From Tetrastigma voinierianum (lineage: Eukaryota; Streptophyta; Magnoliopsida; Vitales; Vitaceae), in assembly GCA_016808115.1 (NCBI GenBank), contig JAEQBH010002182.1, forward strand, positions 310,001 to 374,000: DNA of 64,000 nucleotides, given 5' to 3'. A program made the position numbers and the translations under genes. The notes below the pieces were generated by a model. That model did not search any database, was not told the DNA's origin, and saw only the letters and a program-made list of their open reading frames with translations. Shown piece by piece: positions 10,970-21,668 of the stretch. The first letter of the stretch is position 1. Each line of letters begins with the position of its first letter.

Positions 10970-12206
10970 TGATGAGCGCCTAAAACACTCATGTCATACC
11001 CGCGTCTATCTTTTGGTTTTAGCTCTATCTTATAGTTAAATACGCGGTTTGCGATCTTGTGGATTTGCATTGTATGTAAATAGCGAGGTGGAGCGAGGCG
11101 GTTTGGGGATCATTTTGGAGGCGGAGAAGAGAAGGCGAAAGGTACGGGAGCGTCGCGGCGTCCGGCGTCACGACGTTTAGCACGTCCACGAAGTCCCAAC
11201 GTCATGGCGTCCAGCGTCCGCAGTCGGGTCAGCGAGAAGGAAGTCGACAAATGATTGGCGTCGCGGCCTCAGCGTCGCGGCGCTGTATCAGCGGCAGCCT
11301 CAGCATCGCGGCGCCTGTGTCGCGACATCAACGATTATGCCTGACATCATTAAAAGCAAAGGGACCCAAAAATCAAGGAAGTCGGAAAACATACGGACGA
11401 GGGGAGCGGAAAGCATAGCAGCGGCGACCGGAGGTGGAGTGGAGAGGAGACTTGCTTTTGTATTTTCTTCTTTTCTGAAAAACTTCTGATGGTTTATAGA
11501 TTGATTACGTGTATAATCAAGTCCAGTATGTTCTAGATTCACATCTAGGGTTTTGTTAAACCCTGTCATGATTGCATGGATTAAGATTTTGATTTTATAT
11601 TATTAAGTTATTTATGACTTGTTAGTATTTGCTCTATATCTTTGATTTATATACATGTGATGCGCTGGCATTGGCATGGATTTTTGGCGAGATCAAAATT
11701 AAGTCGAGGATGCCGAGACTGAGAATAGAAGACCCTCGAATCAATTCGGTAAATAGAGATATCCGATTCGGTGGCGATTAAGGATTAGAACATTTAGCGT
11801 TTGAGCATTGGGTTGGGTAGATATACACTCCAACACGCTGCGAGATAGGTGAATACACACCTCGAGGGTATCTCGTGAGTACGATCACCCCTGTGGAAGT
11901 CAATAAGTCGCGAATAGGCAGGTAGTAATTTCTCTAGGTAGTAATCCATCAAAAGTGGCAGGGGGGAAACAGAGCCCTAGTCTCCACAACACAGTGATTT
12001 ACTAAGATAAATTAGTTTAGTTTAATCTCACACATTAGTTAATGTGTCATTCAAAACACGTCAGATAATAATATTCAAGAAATTGCACTCAATAGTCAGC
12101 TTCTCCGGAGTGGATCGATATCGTAATTAGGTGCATTATATTTACTTGATACGACCGTGCGCTGCGCGCGTGGCGTATATATTTTACATCACGCTTTCGA
12201 CCTATC
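10970..12206 (+). repeat. 3' LTR of Athila-type element A
   Basis: Begins TGATGAGCGCCTAAAACACT after the polypurine tract and ends near ATCACGCTTTCGACCTATC. It aligns with 50626-51762, which starts TGATGAGTGCCTAAAACACC and ends ATCACGCTTCCGGCCTATCA. Shared landmarks: the CGTCGCGGCG cluster, the TTTTGTATTTTC stretch, a conserved block near 11660-11760 and GATAGGTGAATACACACCTC. Length 1.24 kb against 1.14 kb for the other copy. Confidence 0.85.
11145..11335 (+). repeat. CGTCGCGGCG-word cluster in LTR A
   Basis: GC-rich patch with at least eight CGTCGCGGCG/CGTCACGACG-like words in under 200 bp, inside an AT-rich LTR and upstream of the TTTTGTATTTTC stretch. The equivalent patch in the other LTR A copy is 50815-50915 and contains the perfect palindrome CGTCGCGACG. 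Confidence 0.65.
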
Positions 12207-12482
12207 GGTAGAGAACCAAACTATCCTGATGCTTACATCGGCGGTGATTTGACGGAGGCAAATAAGGGGTTCTACTTTGTAAACTTTGTTCTCACCCCCT
12301 TGAAGCATGTCTCAACAGTGAGACAAGACCATGCAATACTCTTGTATGCACTAGTAAAGGGGTGGAATCTGAATGTGGGGAGAATAGTGGAACAGTCCAT
12401 TATGGATTACACTGAGAACAACTTCTCAGGGAACATTCTCCACCCTGCCTTGATCACTCTCCTGTGCATCAAGGGGGTGTAA
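12207..12482 (+). pseudogene. Transposase_32-like ('putative plant transposon protein') ORF of element B
   Basis: Open frame 12249-12482. The run from LTPLKHVSTV through DHAILLYALVKGWNLNVGRI to LHPALITLLCIKGV matches my recollection of the domain family called putative plant transposon protein (Transposase_32), a domain of unknown biochemical role found in Athila-like and related retroelements rather than a proven transposase. Only the C-terminal half of the domain is here: the N-terminal part is cut off by LTR A ending at 12206. A stop follows directly, and the downstream coiled-coil frame is offset. It therefore marks the older element B that element A inserted into. Confidence 0.6.
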
Positions 12483-13210
12483 CACTCAGCGAGATAGAGG
12501 AGAAGGGCCTAAGATCCTCTCTTTGCTAACAGAGATGAGAGAGGAGATGAAGAGAAGAGATGAGCAATTCAGGGAGGAACTAAGATGGAGAGATGAAAAT
12601 ATGGTTATAGAAAATAGAACAAGAGAAGAAAACTTAGCAGCAGTTCTCCAACAGAGGGATGAGGAATGGAGAGAAGAGTTAGCCCAGAGAGGTAGAGCAT
12701 TGAGGGTTGAGTTGAAAGAGAGGGAAAGAGCGTTTGTGAATGATCAGCTCATGAGAAATCAAGACTGATCAAACATGGAGGAGTCGAGGAGAAAGGAAAT
12801 GGAGCAGGAGCCTACTCAGGAAGGTTGAAACTTAGCTGGTATCTCTACAAGGAACACCAGAAGGAGATCAAGGCTACCATTTAGAAGAGGGATGAAGAGC
12901 CAGAGTCCACCCTGAACTACAGGGAGAAAGTGTAGACATAGAGCATTGATCTGGTGCACCAGAACATGTTGAAAATGTATCAAGCCTAGGGCGAGTTTGA
13001 GCAGTCTCTAAATTCAATTGGATAGAGGAAAAATGAGCTCATTAAGCAACACATTCGAATACAAGAGTGGTACCTCTTTGACAAGGATGGAGGTGGCTCA
13101 ACTAGAAAACCAGCACCCTCCATCTCGATTTCACACCCTCTAATGCCAGTTACAAATATGAGCCAGTAAACCTCAAGCTCTCAAAATCCCAATACCACAA
13201 GAAGAGGAAA
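12483..13210 (+). pseudogene. Charged coiled-coil tail of the element B ORF
   Basis: Frame 12523-12768 is rich in Arg, Glu and Gln with heptad-like spacing: MLTEMREEMKRRDEQFREEL, then WRDENMVIENRTREENLAAV, then ERERAFVNDQ. Further pieces continue with stops to about 13200 (RDEEPESTLNYREKV, EQSLNSIG, PAPSISISHPL). Acidic or coiled-coil tails after the Transposase_32 domain are common in such ORFs, so I read this as the degraded C-terminus of the same protein. Alternative: an unrelated low-complexity frame. Confidence 0.5.
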
Positions 13211-13250
13211 TAACTCTCTCTCTCTTTCTCTCTCTCTCTCTCTATCCATC
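13211..13250 (+). repeat. CT microsatellite
   Basis: About 35 bp of nearly uninterrupted CT dinucleotides followed by ATCCATCCATCTCCC. Further CT-rich pieces extend to about 13295. Confidence 0.9.
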
Positions 13251-15139
13251 CATCTCCCTATCTTATCTGTATCTTTATGTCTCTCTCTTTCTCTTGTAAT
13301 CTATAAAATGTAATTTTTCCCTCTTTATTAATAAAAAGGCAGTTTCTAAAATGTGTGTATAGTCTTTTCTCATTTTTATCTTCTTTTAAAATTTGAAATT
13401 TTGAGAACTAGAATAAATATGAGGTTGACTTTGTTTTTCTGAATAAATGAGAACTCATTATGTTGAATGTAAAAATTATGCAAAGTTGAAAAAAAATTGA
13501 TGAATGTTGATCGCATATTTTATGAGGGGAGAATGTAATTGCTTGTTTAAGGACTGTAATAAAACTTGTTGAAATGTTGGTGTTATTGTTCTTGACCAGA
13601 TGAACTGAATTGCTTAATCAGAATGAACTGTACAGAGGAAAAATAACACAACAATCTATTTTAAACTAAACAAGTTGAAGTCTGAAATGCAAATAGGATG
13701 AAAAATTGAGATTGGATTTTAAGTTGTGATGTCAAGGATAAATAAGCTAAATTTTTATATTCTAAAAAAACTGAAATTGAAATCAAAGCTAATAAGGCTA
13801 TTAATTCTAGTCAAATTGAATAGTACAGTTCAACAAATGACTAAACTAACACACTGGTTAGAAGTACCTTAAAAAATGATTGTGCTTGGGTTAGGAAAAC
13901 TTTATGGGACTTACAATAAGAAATCTCTAAAGTGTCCTAGAACTTGTTGCATTATTATTCAAGGTGAAATCCTAGGCATCACAACCAATAGAAAATGATT
14001 TAGGCCATCCTTGGACAAATTGGGACTTTCAAAAGCCTGCCCTTGATATGCTATATGCATATACCTTAGTACCTATTTTGAGCCTAATGCCAATTTCCTC
14101 ATTACAACCAACAAGAGGATCCTTAAACCTTCCTTAAGTATTACTTTACAGTAAAGAACCCTTAATTTACCCAAAATTGCAGATCAGTGGAGCATAAATG
14201 ATCAAGAGGATAAGTTTAGGGGAGTGCAAATTTGAATTGGAATGAAGGAGAATTAAGGAGAAGCAAGGAAGACAATTAGAAAAAGTGTACTAAAGGAGGT
14301 GCAAAACATAAAATTGAGAAGCTGAAAAAGAATGAAAGTTTTGAGTGAGTTTTGCCAGCCCTCTTACGACCTTGAGCAATTAAGTCCTTAGGGGTGTTCT
14401 ACCTAGTACCCCTAATGTCAGCGCATGGGAGTTCTTGACCCAAAGCTTGTTAGAGGTAGTGCAGCTTATGGTAAAATATTGCACCACTCCAAACCTCAAA
14501 CAAAATGAAAAAAAGAGCTTATGGAGCATAATTGAAAATAGTAGTGGAAAAGAAAAAGCCACAGAGGAGAAAATACAGAAAAATGCACTAGAACAAGTTT
14601 GGTGGTGCTTGAAAGGGTAGTTTAGCAAGAAAATAGGTTGAGCGTGAAGGCAAAATGTTGAGAAAATATTTGCAGTTTGGGTAAACTTGAACCTAAAATG
14701 TCCAGTCATCTACCCAAGTACCCTACCCATACATTACAAGCTCAAAAGACCTATTTGATTATGAGGGTTGTGTTATGTCTACATTAGTGGAGAATAATAT
14801 GACCAACAAGCCTATGAGACTTGAATTACTATGAAACAATGTCATCTTGCATAGTAACTCTCATAAAGCAACCTAATCTGCAAATTAGTCATCAAGGGAA
14901 GACCAACACACACTCACTGAGTCAAGAACTGTATATGTTTATTAACTATGAATTACATGATATATTAAATTATCTAAATTGAAAACTTTTAGGATCCTGA
15001 AAATGAACCTTAATTAAAATTGATGTCACAACTAAAATACTACTAAAGCCTAAATACTGATATGATTGAAAAGATGATTTAATTGAAAATTGTCCTTAAA
15101 AATTGATTTTTATTGTTTGAGGACAAACAAATAGCTTTT
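13251..15139 (+). other. 3' untranslated region of element B
   Basis: AT-rich, with no convincing coding sequence. Text such as CCAATTTCCTCATTACAACC (about 14089-14108) and AACCCTTAATTTACCCAAAA resembles the long 3' non-coding region of Athila/Calypso-type elements. The reverse frame 14380-14709 (109 codons) lies within it and has no recognisable domain. Confidence 0.5.
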
Positions 15140-15181
15140 TCTTTGCTTGAGGACAAGTAAAACTTTAAGTTTAAGGGAGTT
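15140..15181 (+). other. Polypurine-tract region of element B
   Basis: CTTTGCTTGAGGACAAGTAA followed by AACTTTAAGTTTAAGGGAGT ends at the LTR start TGATGAG. The arrangement parallels the one before LTR A (GCTTGGGGACAAGC, then AAGTTTGGGGG), confirming element B as a sister family. Confidence 0.7.
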
Positions 15182-15367
15182 TGATGAGTCTAAAACTCTT
15201 TTTTTTTTTAAGCCCATATTTCAAGTATATTTCAGGCTTAAAAAATTCATTTGAATGCAAAATTATGGAGCTTTCACCCATATTTATGTTTTTCATAAAC
15301 TTAAGGAAAAGAAGCAGAATTTAGAATAACATTGAGCATAAATAAACATTGTGCAAAGAAAGGGCCA

Positions 15368-16390
15368 ATGTCGCGACTTTCGACATCAGATTTCCAATGT
15401 CGTGACATTATGTGGAGAAGGTCTTGATGCTATTGCAATGTCGCATCAGTTGAAGAGGGGAAGGCAAAGATATTCCAATGTTGCGACATCATTACTACAT
15501 TGAGGCAACATCACGTTAATGTTGCGACAGTACAACTCAATGTCGCAACATCAAAAGCAACCCCAACAATCAAATTATAACAACCATCCAATGTCGCGAC
15601 ATCGCCCCGACATTGCTATGACATTGCCTACGGTGGGAAGAACTGAATTATTTAATGTCGTAACATCACCACGACATCGTGGCGACATCAGAACAAGCCT
15701 CAACAAGTGAAGACATCAGTTGAACATTGTTGCGACATCGGACCAAAGCAAGCTTGTTGCGACATCGTGGCGACATCAGAACAAGCCTCAACAAGTGAAG
15801 ACATCAGTTGAACATTGTTGCGACATCATACCAAAGCAAGCGAGGTTGAGTTTAACGAGACCCGATGTCGCGACATCGGCGAAGGACTAACGGGTAATGT
15901 CGGAGCATCAGCGAGGCTTGGCGCGGAGATCTAAACATCTAATGTTGCGACATCGGATCGGTGATGTTGCGACATCATATCAAAGCAGCCTTGGTTGTGA
16001 GACAAGTTCAATGTCGCGACATCGAACAAATGTCGTGACATCGGCTATGACATTGGTAGAGAGCTTTAGAACAACAAGATTCAATGTCGCGACATCATCA
16101 AGTGAACTACAAGAAATATCGCGACATCAGGGCAAGAAGGTAAGAGCAAAGGCATCAGTAAGCTATGTCGCGACATCAACTCAGTGTCGCAACATCAACT
16201 CAATGTCACAACACAGGAAAGGCAATGTCGCGACATCGGAATTGATCTACAACACTGAATCTCAATGTCGTGACATAGTCACGACATTGACGTATTATTG
16301 GAAATTGAGAGTTGCCCAACAAATTTTCAATGTTGCGACATCAAATGCAACCCACGACATTGACAACTTTGATGTCGTGACATCACCATA
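15368..16390 (+). repeat. Array of the palindrome ATGTCGCGACAT in LTR B copy 1
   Basis: About 25-27 dispersed copies or one- and two-base variants (ATGTTGCGACAT, ATGTCGTGACAT) within 1.0 kb, spaced irregularly at about 20-60 bp. ATGTCGCGACAT equals its own reverse complement. The array lies upstream of the likely promoter/R region of the LTR. Confidence 0.9.
15672..15847 (+). repeat. 88-bp tandem duplication inside the array
   Basis: Two adjacent units containing GTGGCGACATCAGAACAAGC, CTCAACAAGTGAAGACATCA and GTTGAACATTGTTGCGACAT. They are essentially identical until the ends (GGACCAAAGC against ATACCAAAGC), which suggests recent slippage or unequal exchange. Confidence 0.85.
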
Positions 16391-17916
16391 ACATCAACAG
16401 CTAGGGCAACATGTATGGGCTTTTCGAAGTGCGTGATTCTCGCATCGTTTTTAGGGCACAAGACCTGAGTTCCTAGGGAATAGTGCGTAGGTTTCAACTG
16501 CTTTTCATCAAGTCTATGTGCTTTTTGGGAGAGCTGAAGTCTCATTGTATATATTTTTATTTTCTTCTTTTTTATTTTTTTTAGTTTGTTTTCTAGATTT
16601 AGTTTTCTTCTTTCACATTAGAGTAGTGATCTGAACTGGGATTCGGAGCTAGATGAATGTAAATCAAAGCTTAAAATTTTGTCTTAATTTAAATAGAATC
16701 TGGGAATTTTTCTAGAATTCGTTTTTTTTTTTAGTTTTGATTATAATTTCAATGAATTTGTTTATCAATTAGTCATTGTCATTTGTGATCCAAATTTGAG
16801 AGGCTCAACTTTCTCTGGGAAGAATCAATCGTTGGGATTATTGTTTATAGTGTCATAATGTTGTTTTGGGTATGAAAGTTGAAGTGATTTAATTGATATT
16901 ATTCCTACATTGAGTTGTTCTGAATATCAGTGTTTGGTACCCAGAAAGAGTTGTATCATTGCTCTAATTTTCAAGAATCCCTCTGAATGACACAGAGTTG
17001 AGACTACTTGAGAGCCATTAGCAGTAACTTTGGGGTAAAATACACTTATATTTTTTTTGAACTAATGCACTTTTAGGATTACTTTGATACATCACTAGTG
17101 AAGATCCAACCTCTGCTTTCAAGGTTCCCTCCTGGGTGACAATAGGAGTGTGTGCTCGAGGAATACGATCCACTTGCTAATCTAGAAATTTAATTATGAG
17201 AGGTTTCACCTTAATTGAGAGGAATAACTTTAACCCTGTGTTAGCTAAGATTCTAATCAAGGGGAGAAATAATTCTTGTCTAATTGATGCTTGAGATATA
17301 ATTTATTTTGGAGAGGGCTTGCATCACCCTGTTTATGAGGGTAAGCAATTTCCAGTCCTAAGAGACGATTGTGAAGTAATGAGAAGGAAAAATAGTCAGA
17401 TCTTAAAAGATGATAACTCCTTACAAGTAGCTCTTCATACCCATTGTCTAGAGATAGAAATGTAGTAAGCTGGAGGGTGAAATGTGTAGTGTTAGGAGAA
17501 ATCAATTTCTACATTATTCTACTCTTGGACAATTCCAATGTTCATACCCAAGACTTTACCTTTTATTTGGAACTTGAAAAATGATAGTCACAACATTGTT
17601 TTCATTCCCAGTGTGATTTCAATCTAATGAGTTCACTAATTATGTATTTTAGAATTTCATTATTGCTTTGATTCATTTTACTTTAGAAGATAAATAAGTC
17701 CTAAAATTAAGAAGTTCAAATAGTGAGACTCTTGAGTAGTGAGGGTAGTTAATATTTGAATTCTCTAATCAATCATCGTGGGAATGATATTTGGACTTAA
17801 ACATCCACTTTATTACTTGTATGATATGTGCACTTGCAGAGATTTTTTACCAAAACCAATTTAAATTTCCAATTATTACTTAAATAGAAGAAAACAAATT
17901 TTAATTATTTGGTATA

Positions 17917-18063
17917 TCAAGTTTTTGGTATGATTGCTGGGGATTGAATAAATTCCTTGTAGCATGTGACAGAAGTTTGGTATACATAATCACATGTAGA
18001 TTAGGTAAAAAATAGGTCCATATCAGGCAATCAACAAGTTTTGGTGCAGCTGCAAGGGATTAT
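17917..18063 (+). other. Two PBS-like motifs at the end of LTR B copy 1
   Basis: TCAAGTTTTTGGTATGATTG, continuing CTGGGGATTG (17917-17946), and CAAGTTTTGGTGCAGCTGCA, continuing AGGGATT (18035-18063). Both resemble the CAAGTTTTTGGCGCCGTTGC/CGGGGATTG signature that follows LTRs of Athila-type elements. Two copies 118 bp apart are unusual. The same doubling is seen at 24311 and 24401 in copy 2. Confidence 0.55.
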
Positions 18064-18110
18064 GAAAGTAGTATTTGGTAACAGTGTTTCAAAATTTGGT
18101 ATTTTAGATA

Positions 18111-19184
18111 TGGTACTTACAACCAGTTCCCTTGTCATGTATGTATATAATCCTCATCGAAACAACGAGTTGAATTATTCCCACTTCAATACCTTTGATT
18201 GTTCCAAAACATGTATTATCTCGTTACATTGCCTCGACCAATGCTCCCTTAATCTCGTTTTTTACCTAACATATAGCATCCCTTGGTTATGCTTTCGGAA
18301 CTTGATCCCTATTCAATTCACTCGCAATTTTGGTTCGATTTTTTTGAGAATCCTTCCCCAATTTAATGTTGCACAATGCTCCCTCCCAAGACTGACTTCC
18401 TCATGCCTTTGTATGCTTCAACATTCCAGCACACTTCAACACTCCATATTCAAGTGAAGATGTTTCGCATCTCCACCTTAGAGAGAAACCCCATAAATCT
18501 CCTCCTAATTTTTGCAAGCATTTGGGAATTTTAAAAGTCATAGCAACTTTTGCTTTGGGTGTGATTTCCATGCTCCAAGCACATACCATTAACTCCAAGA
18601 TCAAAAGGTAGATAGTGGAATCTGACGTTGCTATGTGAGTCCCATTAAAATGCATTGTTTAAGGGTAGTTCTGTCCCAATATTTGGTTCACTATTTCGGT
18701 TACCCAAAACCAAATACTTTTCCCCAAAAAGCACCTAAACCAAGAAGGAAAACTTTTGGATACCTGTTTTCTAATAACTTTCCCCTTATTACCCTAAAAC
18801 ATATTTTACCCTATCTTTTATCCTTGTAGGTATTTACATGTGTTTTTTTTAAATAATTATTTTTATAATAAAATGATGAGGACATTTTTGTCAAATAAAA
18901 ATCGATGAAACATTAGGTTTTCGAAATTCGTGTTTCAAAGGGTATTACAAATCACCCATAAAATAAAGTCAACATTCGGATTAAAATTATTAGGGAAAAT
19001 TATGTTATGCCGTAGTAATTCAATTTTATTTAAAAAAAATAGTTTATAAGGAATTGAAAACCAAGGGCATGTTGACTTGTTCAAAAAATATTTATTCTTA
19101 GGTATTAAAGGCATGAGAGAGTTTTTGTTACAAAATTGTCCTCCTTCGCAGCTGGCATAAATCCAGAAAAAATTACTATACTAA
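18111..19184. other. Unassigned AT-rich sequence
   Basis: Contains one forward frame (18041-18457, 138 codons) and a reverse frame (18401-18655) with no domain that I recognise. Neither has neighbouring exon signals that I would trust. The stretch 18830-19180 is AT-rich with homopolymer runs. It could be ancient transposon tail or host intergenic DNA. Confidence 0.4.
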
Positions 19185-20010
19185 TTAGGGGTGGGTATGA
19201 TTTGATTAACCAAGTTGTATCATTAAAAAAAAAAAACGACCATCGACTTTTTGTTTGTTATTTATATGAACAAAAAAAATATAACTATTAATATAGTTAA
19301 CAAAATCTTCGATTAACCATATATTGGTGTTTCGGTTAATCAGATACCTTGGGTCTTAACTGATACTTCACAAGAGGGAGGAAATGGTCTCAAAAGATAT
19401 CTCTTTTCACCTCGCTCAACTTATAGACACTATTGTTTAAGATTTTTCTTCGTAAGCAAAGTTTGAGTATGCCATATCCGATTATATATCTTTCTTTTTT
19501 ATGCGGCTTTTATCGAATTTATCTAAGCAACGTATTATTTTGAATCTCATTTATTTGACTATAGTCACAGTATATATATTCTTCCTTTGTTCTTAGGTTT
19601 CAAGTCAAGGTAAAAAACTAGTTTATCTGCTACTCATCTAAAGAAATATATGGGAATATTTCCTACTAAGAGTGAAGATTATTTGAAATTAAATTATAAA
19701 TTTGAGTTTAATTTATTTTCGATTATAGTGTTGTAGTTAGGAATGAAAATTATTTTGGTTTCGATCAATTATTTTTTACTATATTTTTTATTTTTCGATT
19801 GGTTAATCGAAACCATAGTTTTTATATTTTTTAAACCTAAATCGAAACCAAGACCGAGATTTGTATAAAATATAAAATATAAACCAAAACCGAACCGATC
19901 GATTTTGTTAATCTATTTTTCGATTCGATTTCAATTTAGTTTCTTGATCGATTCGATTTCAGTTTAGTTTCTTGGTTGATTCGATTTCTTAGGATTTTTG
20001 CCTACCCTTA
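19185..20010. mobile_element. Non-autonomous hAT-like element
   Basis: Left end TTAGGGGTGGGTATGATTTG and the reverse complement of the right end, TTAAGGGTAGGCAAAAATCC, both match the TAGGGGTGGGCA-type terminal inverted repeat of plant hAT elements. Subterminal sequence on both sides carries GGTTAATCGAAACC / TTCGATTCGATTT words, including about three 30-bp repeats at 19915-19990, as is usual in hAT-derived MITEs. About 826 bp, no coding capacity. I could not establish the expected 8-bp target duplication. Confidence 0.55.
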
Positions 20011-20399
20011 ACGCCAATCATATGGATTAACTTCCGACAGTTCACATTTCAGGAGCTCCATATTGAAATTGCAGTAAAAAAAAAGTAGAGAAAGCGATTA
20101 AGAAAGGAGAGCACTTCTGTAACAAAAGCTATTTTTTGATGGGTTTAACACCTGATAAGAATTATATTTTGATTGAGTCAACTTGCTATTGGTTTTTCAT
20201 TTCTTAGAAACTCTTTTTTAAAATAAAATAAAATTACTACGTTATAGCATAATTTTCCCAAAATATAATATGAGATTAATTAATTGAGTATTAATCAAGT
20301 TATTGTAAGCTACAAAAATTATTAAAAAATGAAATAAAGTCAACATTAATAATAATGTCGAAATATCGTAAAACGTTTAATCGGTTTTTATATAATATT
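20011..20399. other. AT-rich flank of the copia composite
   Basis: No gene or repeat family recognised. It ends in TATAATATTAATTA, whose last five bases (AATTA, 20400-20404) form the target duplication of the next element. Confidence 0.5.
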
Positions 20400-20404
20400 A
20401 ATTA

Positions 20405-20690
20405 TGTTATAAATGTGAATGACCACATACATGGAAAATAGTTATGAACTTAATAGGTTTTGTGTAGATCCACGTAGATTCATGTCACAAGTAATTATTC
20501 CAGTAGATAATTAATAGGTTCGTGCTGTCTTTCGTCTGAAGCACATAAAGGAGATTCTTCTCTTTGTTGAATGAGATCGTCGAAAATAAGAGTTCTACTG
20601 TCTTTACTGTATACATTTCTCGTGTGCGACTTTCTCTCATTCCCTACTTCTTCAGCTTTCTCACTAGCAGTTGGATCATTTGGTTTCTGA
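20405..20690 (+). repeat. 5' LTR of the copia composite
   Basis: TGTTATAAATGTGAATGACC ... TTGGATCATTTGGTTTCTGA. Shares with the 3' LTR the start, GGAAAATAGTTATGAACTTA, ATAAAGGA-ATTCTTC, TTTGTTGAATG and GACTTTCTCTCATTCCCT. It is about 55 bp shorter than the 3' LTR because several copies of an ATGAATCTGTAGATT-type repeat are absent. Confidence 0.88.
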
Positions 20691-20712
20691 CGTTATTAGC
20701 ACGACGCTCTAT
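20691..20712 (+). other. Primer-binding site of the copia composite
   Basis: CGTTATTAGCACGACGCTCT directly follows the LTR end. It resembles the ACGTTATCAGCACGA-type site seen after LTRs of related plant copia elements (from memory). Confidence 0.55.
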
Positions 20713-20779
20713 GTTGCTACAGTACATCGGTCTCTTTTAAGGTAAAAGGTTTCTTATCTCTATATTACATATTATTCAA

Positions 20780-21040
20780 GTTGAAGTTAGTGAGGGAATG
20801 AGAGAAAGTCAGCACATGAGAGTGAGAGGCAGAAGATGAAGGCTCTTGACTACGATGATCTCATTCAACGAGGTGAAGACATTTTATGACTCTAGGATGA
20901 TGAATCATGGGCCTTATTAATGAGGGTCATTTGATGATCTGAGTTCATTATTGTGACATGAATCTCTGAGATTCGTGTCAAACTATATTAAGTTCATAAC
21001 TATTTGCTACCATGCCATGTGGTCATTCACATTTATAACA
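20780..21040 (-). repeat. Inverted internal LTR of the copia composite
   Basis: Reverse complement of the outer LTRs: it runs from GTTGAAGTTAGTGAGGGAAT on the left to GGTCATTCACATTTATAACA at 21021-21040, which is the LTR start in reverse. The last 35 or so bases of the LTR 3' end are missing at the left border, so the join to the 5' leader is not at a normal LTR end. Confidence 0.85.
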
Positions 21041-21668
21041 CTCCAGCACAGATATTGGTATAAGAAGAAATATGCCATTAAAGCCTTCACCCAGGTAAAA
21101 CCGGTGGGAAGAACCTTTAGTGAAGGGAAAGTACATAGTGCTTATCGTTATTTGGGAAATGCATTTGCCAAAGAGAAGAAAAGAAAGAAATCAATGAGAG
21201 AAGATTGCTGTGAGAGTGTATAATGCCTTGCTCCCACTTTTGTCTACATCTGTCATCCCTTAAGGCTGGATTGGTATTATTGCGTCCGTTTTGAATCTGG
21301 ATTCTTCGAATTTCTTTGTAGGTAGTGCCTTTGTAAATATATCGTTAGGTTATCACTAGATCGAACTGTTGAATATCGATAACACCACGCTCTTGAATAT
21401 CATGCGTAAGAGAATTTTGGGGACCTGTGCCGTTCTATCACCTTTGATATATCGACCTTCAGTTAGCTATGCATCATGCATTATCTTCATACAAAATTGT
21501 TGGTACTTCTCTTTGATAAGACAACCCATTGTTTTTATGGATATGATTGATTGACCTAAACTGACACATTCTCGACTTTGCTTCATGAATTGCTGAGATT
21601 TCTACATGGTTTTGATGATGTGGCGTAATTATTGTTTGCTTTAGCTGGAATGCTAAGATATAAGCAGT
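21041..21668 (-). pseudogene. pol: RNase H end and 3' tail of the inverted copia copy
   Basis: The reverse-strand frame 21474-21695 reads KQTIITPHHQNHVEISAIHE, then GLSYQREVPTILYEDNA: the C-terminal half of a copia RNase H, with the AEI-like HE word and the YEDNA box. Between 21041 and 21470 lies the rest of RNase H and the 3' untranslated tail; the reverse complement GGCTTTAATGGCATATTTCT matches 29855-29876 of the forward copy (GTTTTAATGAGGCATATTCT). Sequence similarity to the forward copy stops at about 21668, where family-B LTR sequence begins. Confidence 0.8.

Larger units (their letters stand above)
15182..18110 (+). repeat. Family-B LTR copy 1 (3' LTR of element B), with PBS-like end
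   Basis: Very long LTR. Starts TGATGAGTCTAAAACTC. Contains the palindrome array at 15368-16390, a TTGTATATATTTTTATTTTC stretch (about 16544), a conserved downstream block and the end words CCACTTTATTACTTG and GTGCACTTGCAGAG. Copy 2 (21674-24503) aligns with the array, the downstream block and the end. By the TATATCA rule the LTR could end at 17919, immediately before a primer-site-like motif, but homology with copy 2 continues about 190 bp further. I give the outer limit of shared sequence, so the end is uncertain. No coding capacity; open frames inside the array are artefacts of the repeat. Confidence 0.75.

Noticed and set aside
13211..13295. CT-rich tract as a promoter or splice polypyrimidine signal
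   Set aside because: Simple microsatellite at the end of a degraded transposon ORF, with no gene downstream.
14380..14709. Reverse frame of 109 codons as a gene
   Set aside because: Sits in the 3' untranslated region of element B, Phe-rich with no domain; likely chance.
15368..16390. CRISPR-like array of short palindromic repeats
   Set aside because: Spacing is irregular, repeats are only 12 bp with many variants, and the array lies within a plant LTR with a second copy elsewhere. No cas genes.
15897..16391. Forward frame of 164 codons as a gene
   Set aside because: Encoded by the palindrome array (repeating SRH/VATS words); the same artefact as in copy 2.
18041..18457. Forward frame of 138 codons as a host gene
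   Set aside because: Starts within PBS-like sequence at the end of LTR B; no recognised domain, and composition is not clearly coding.
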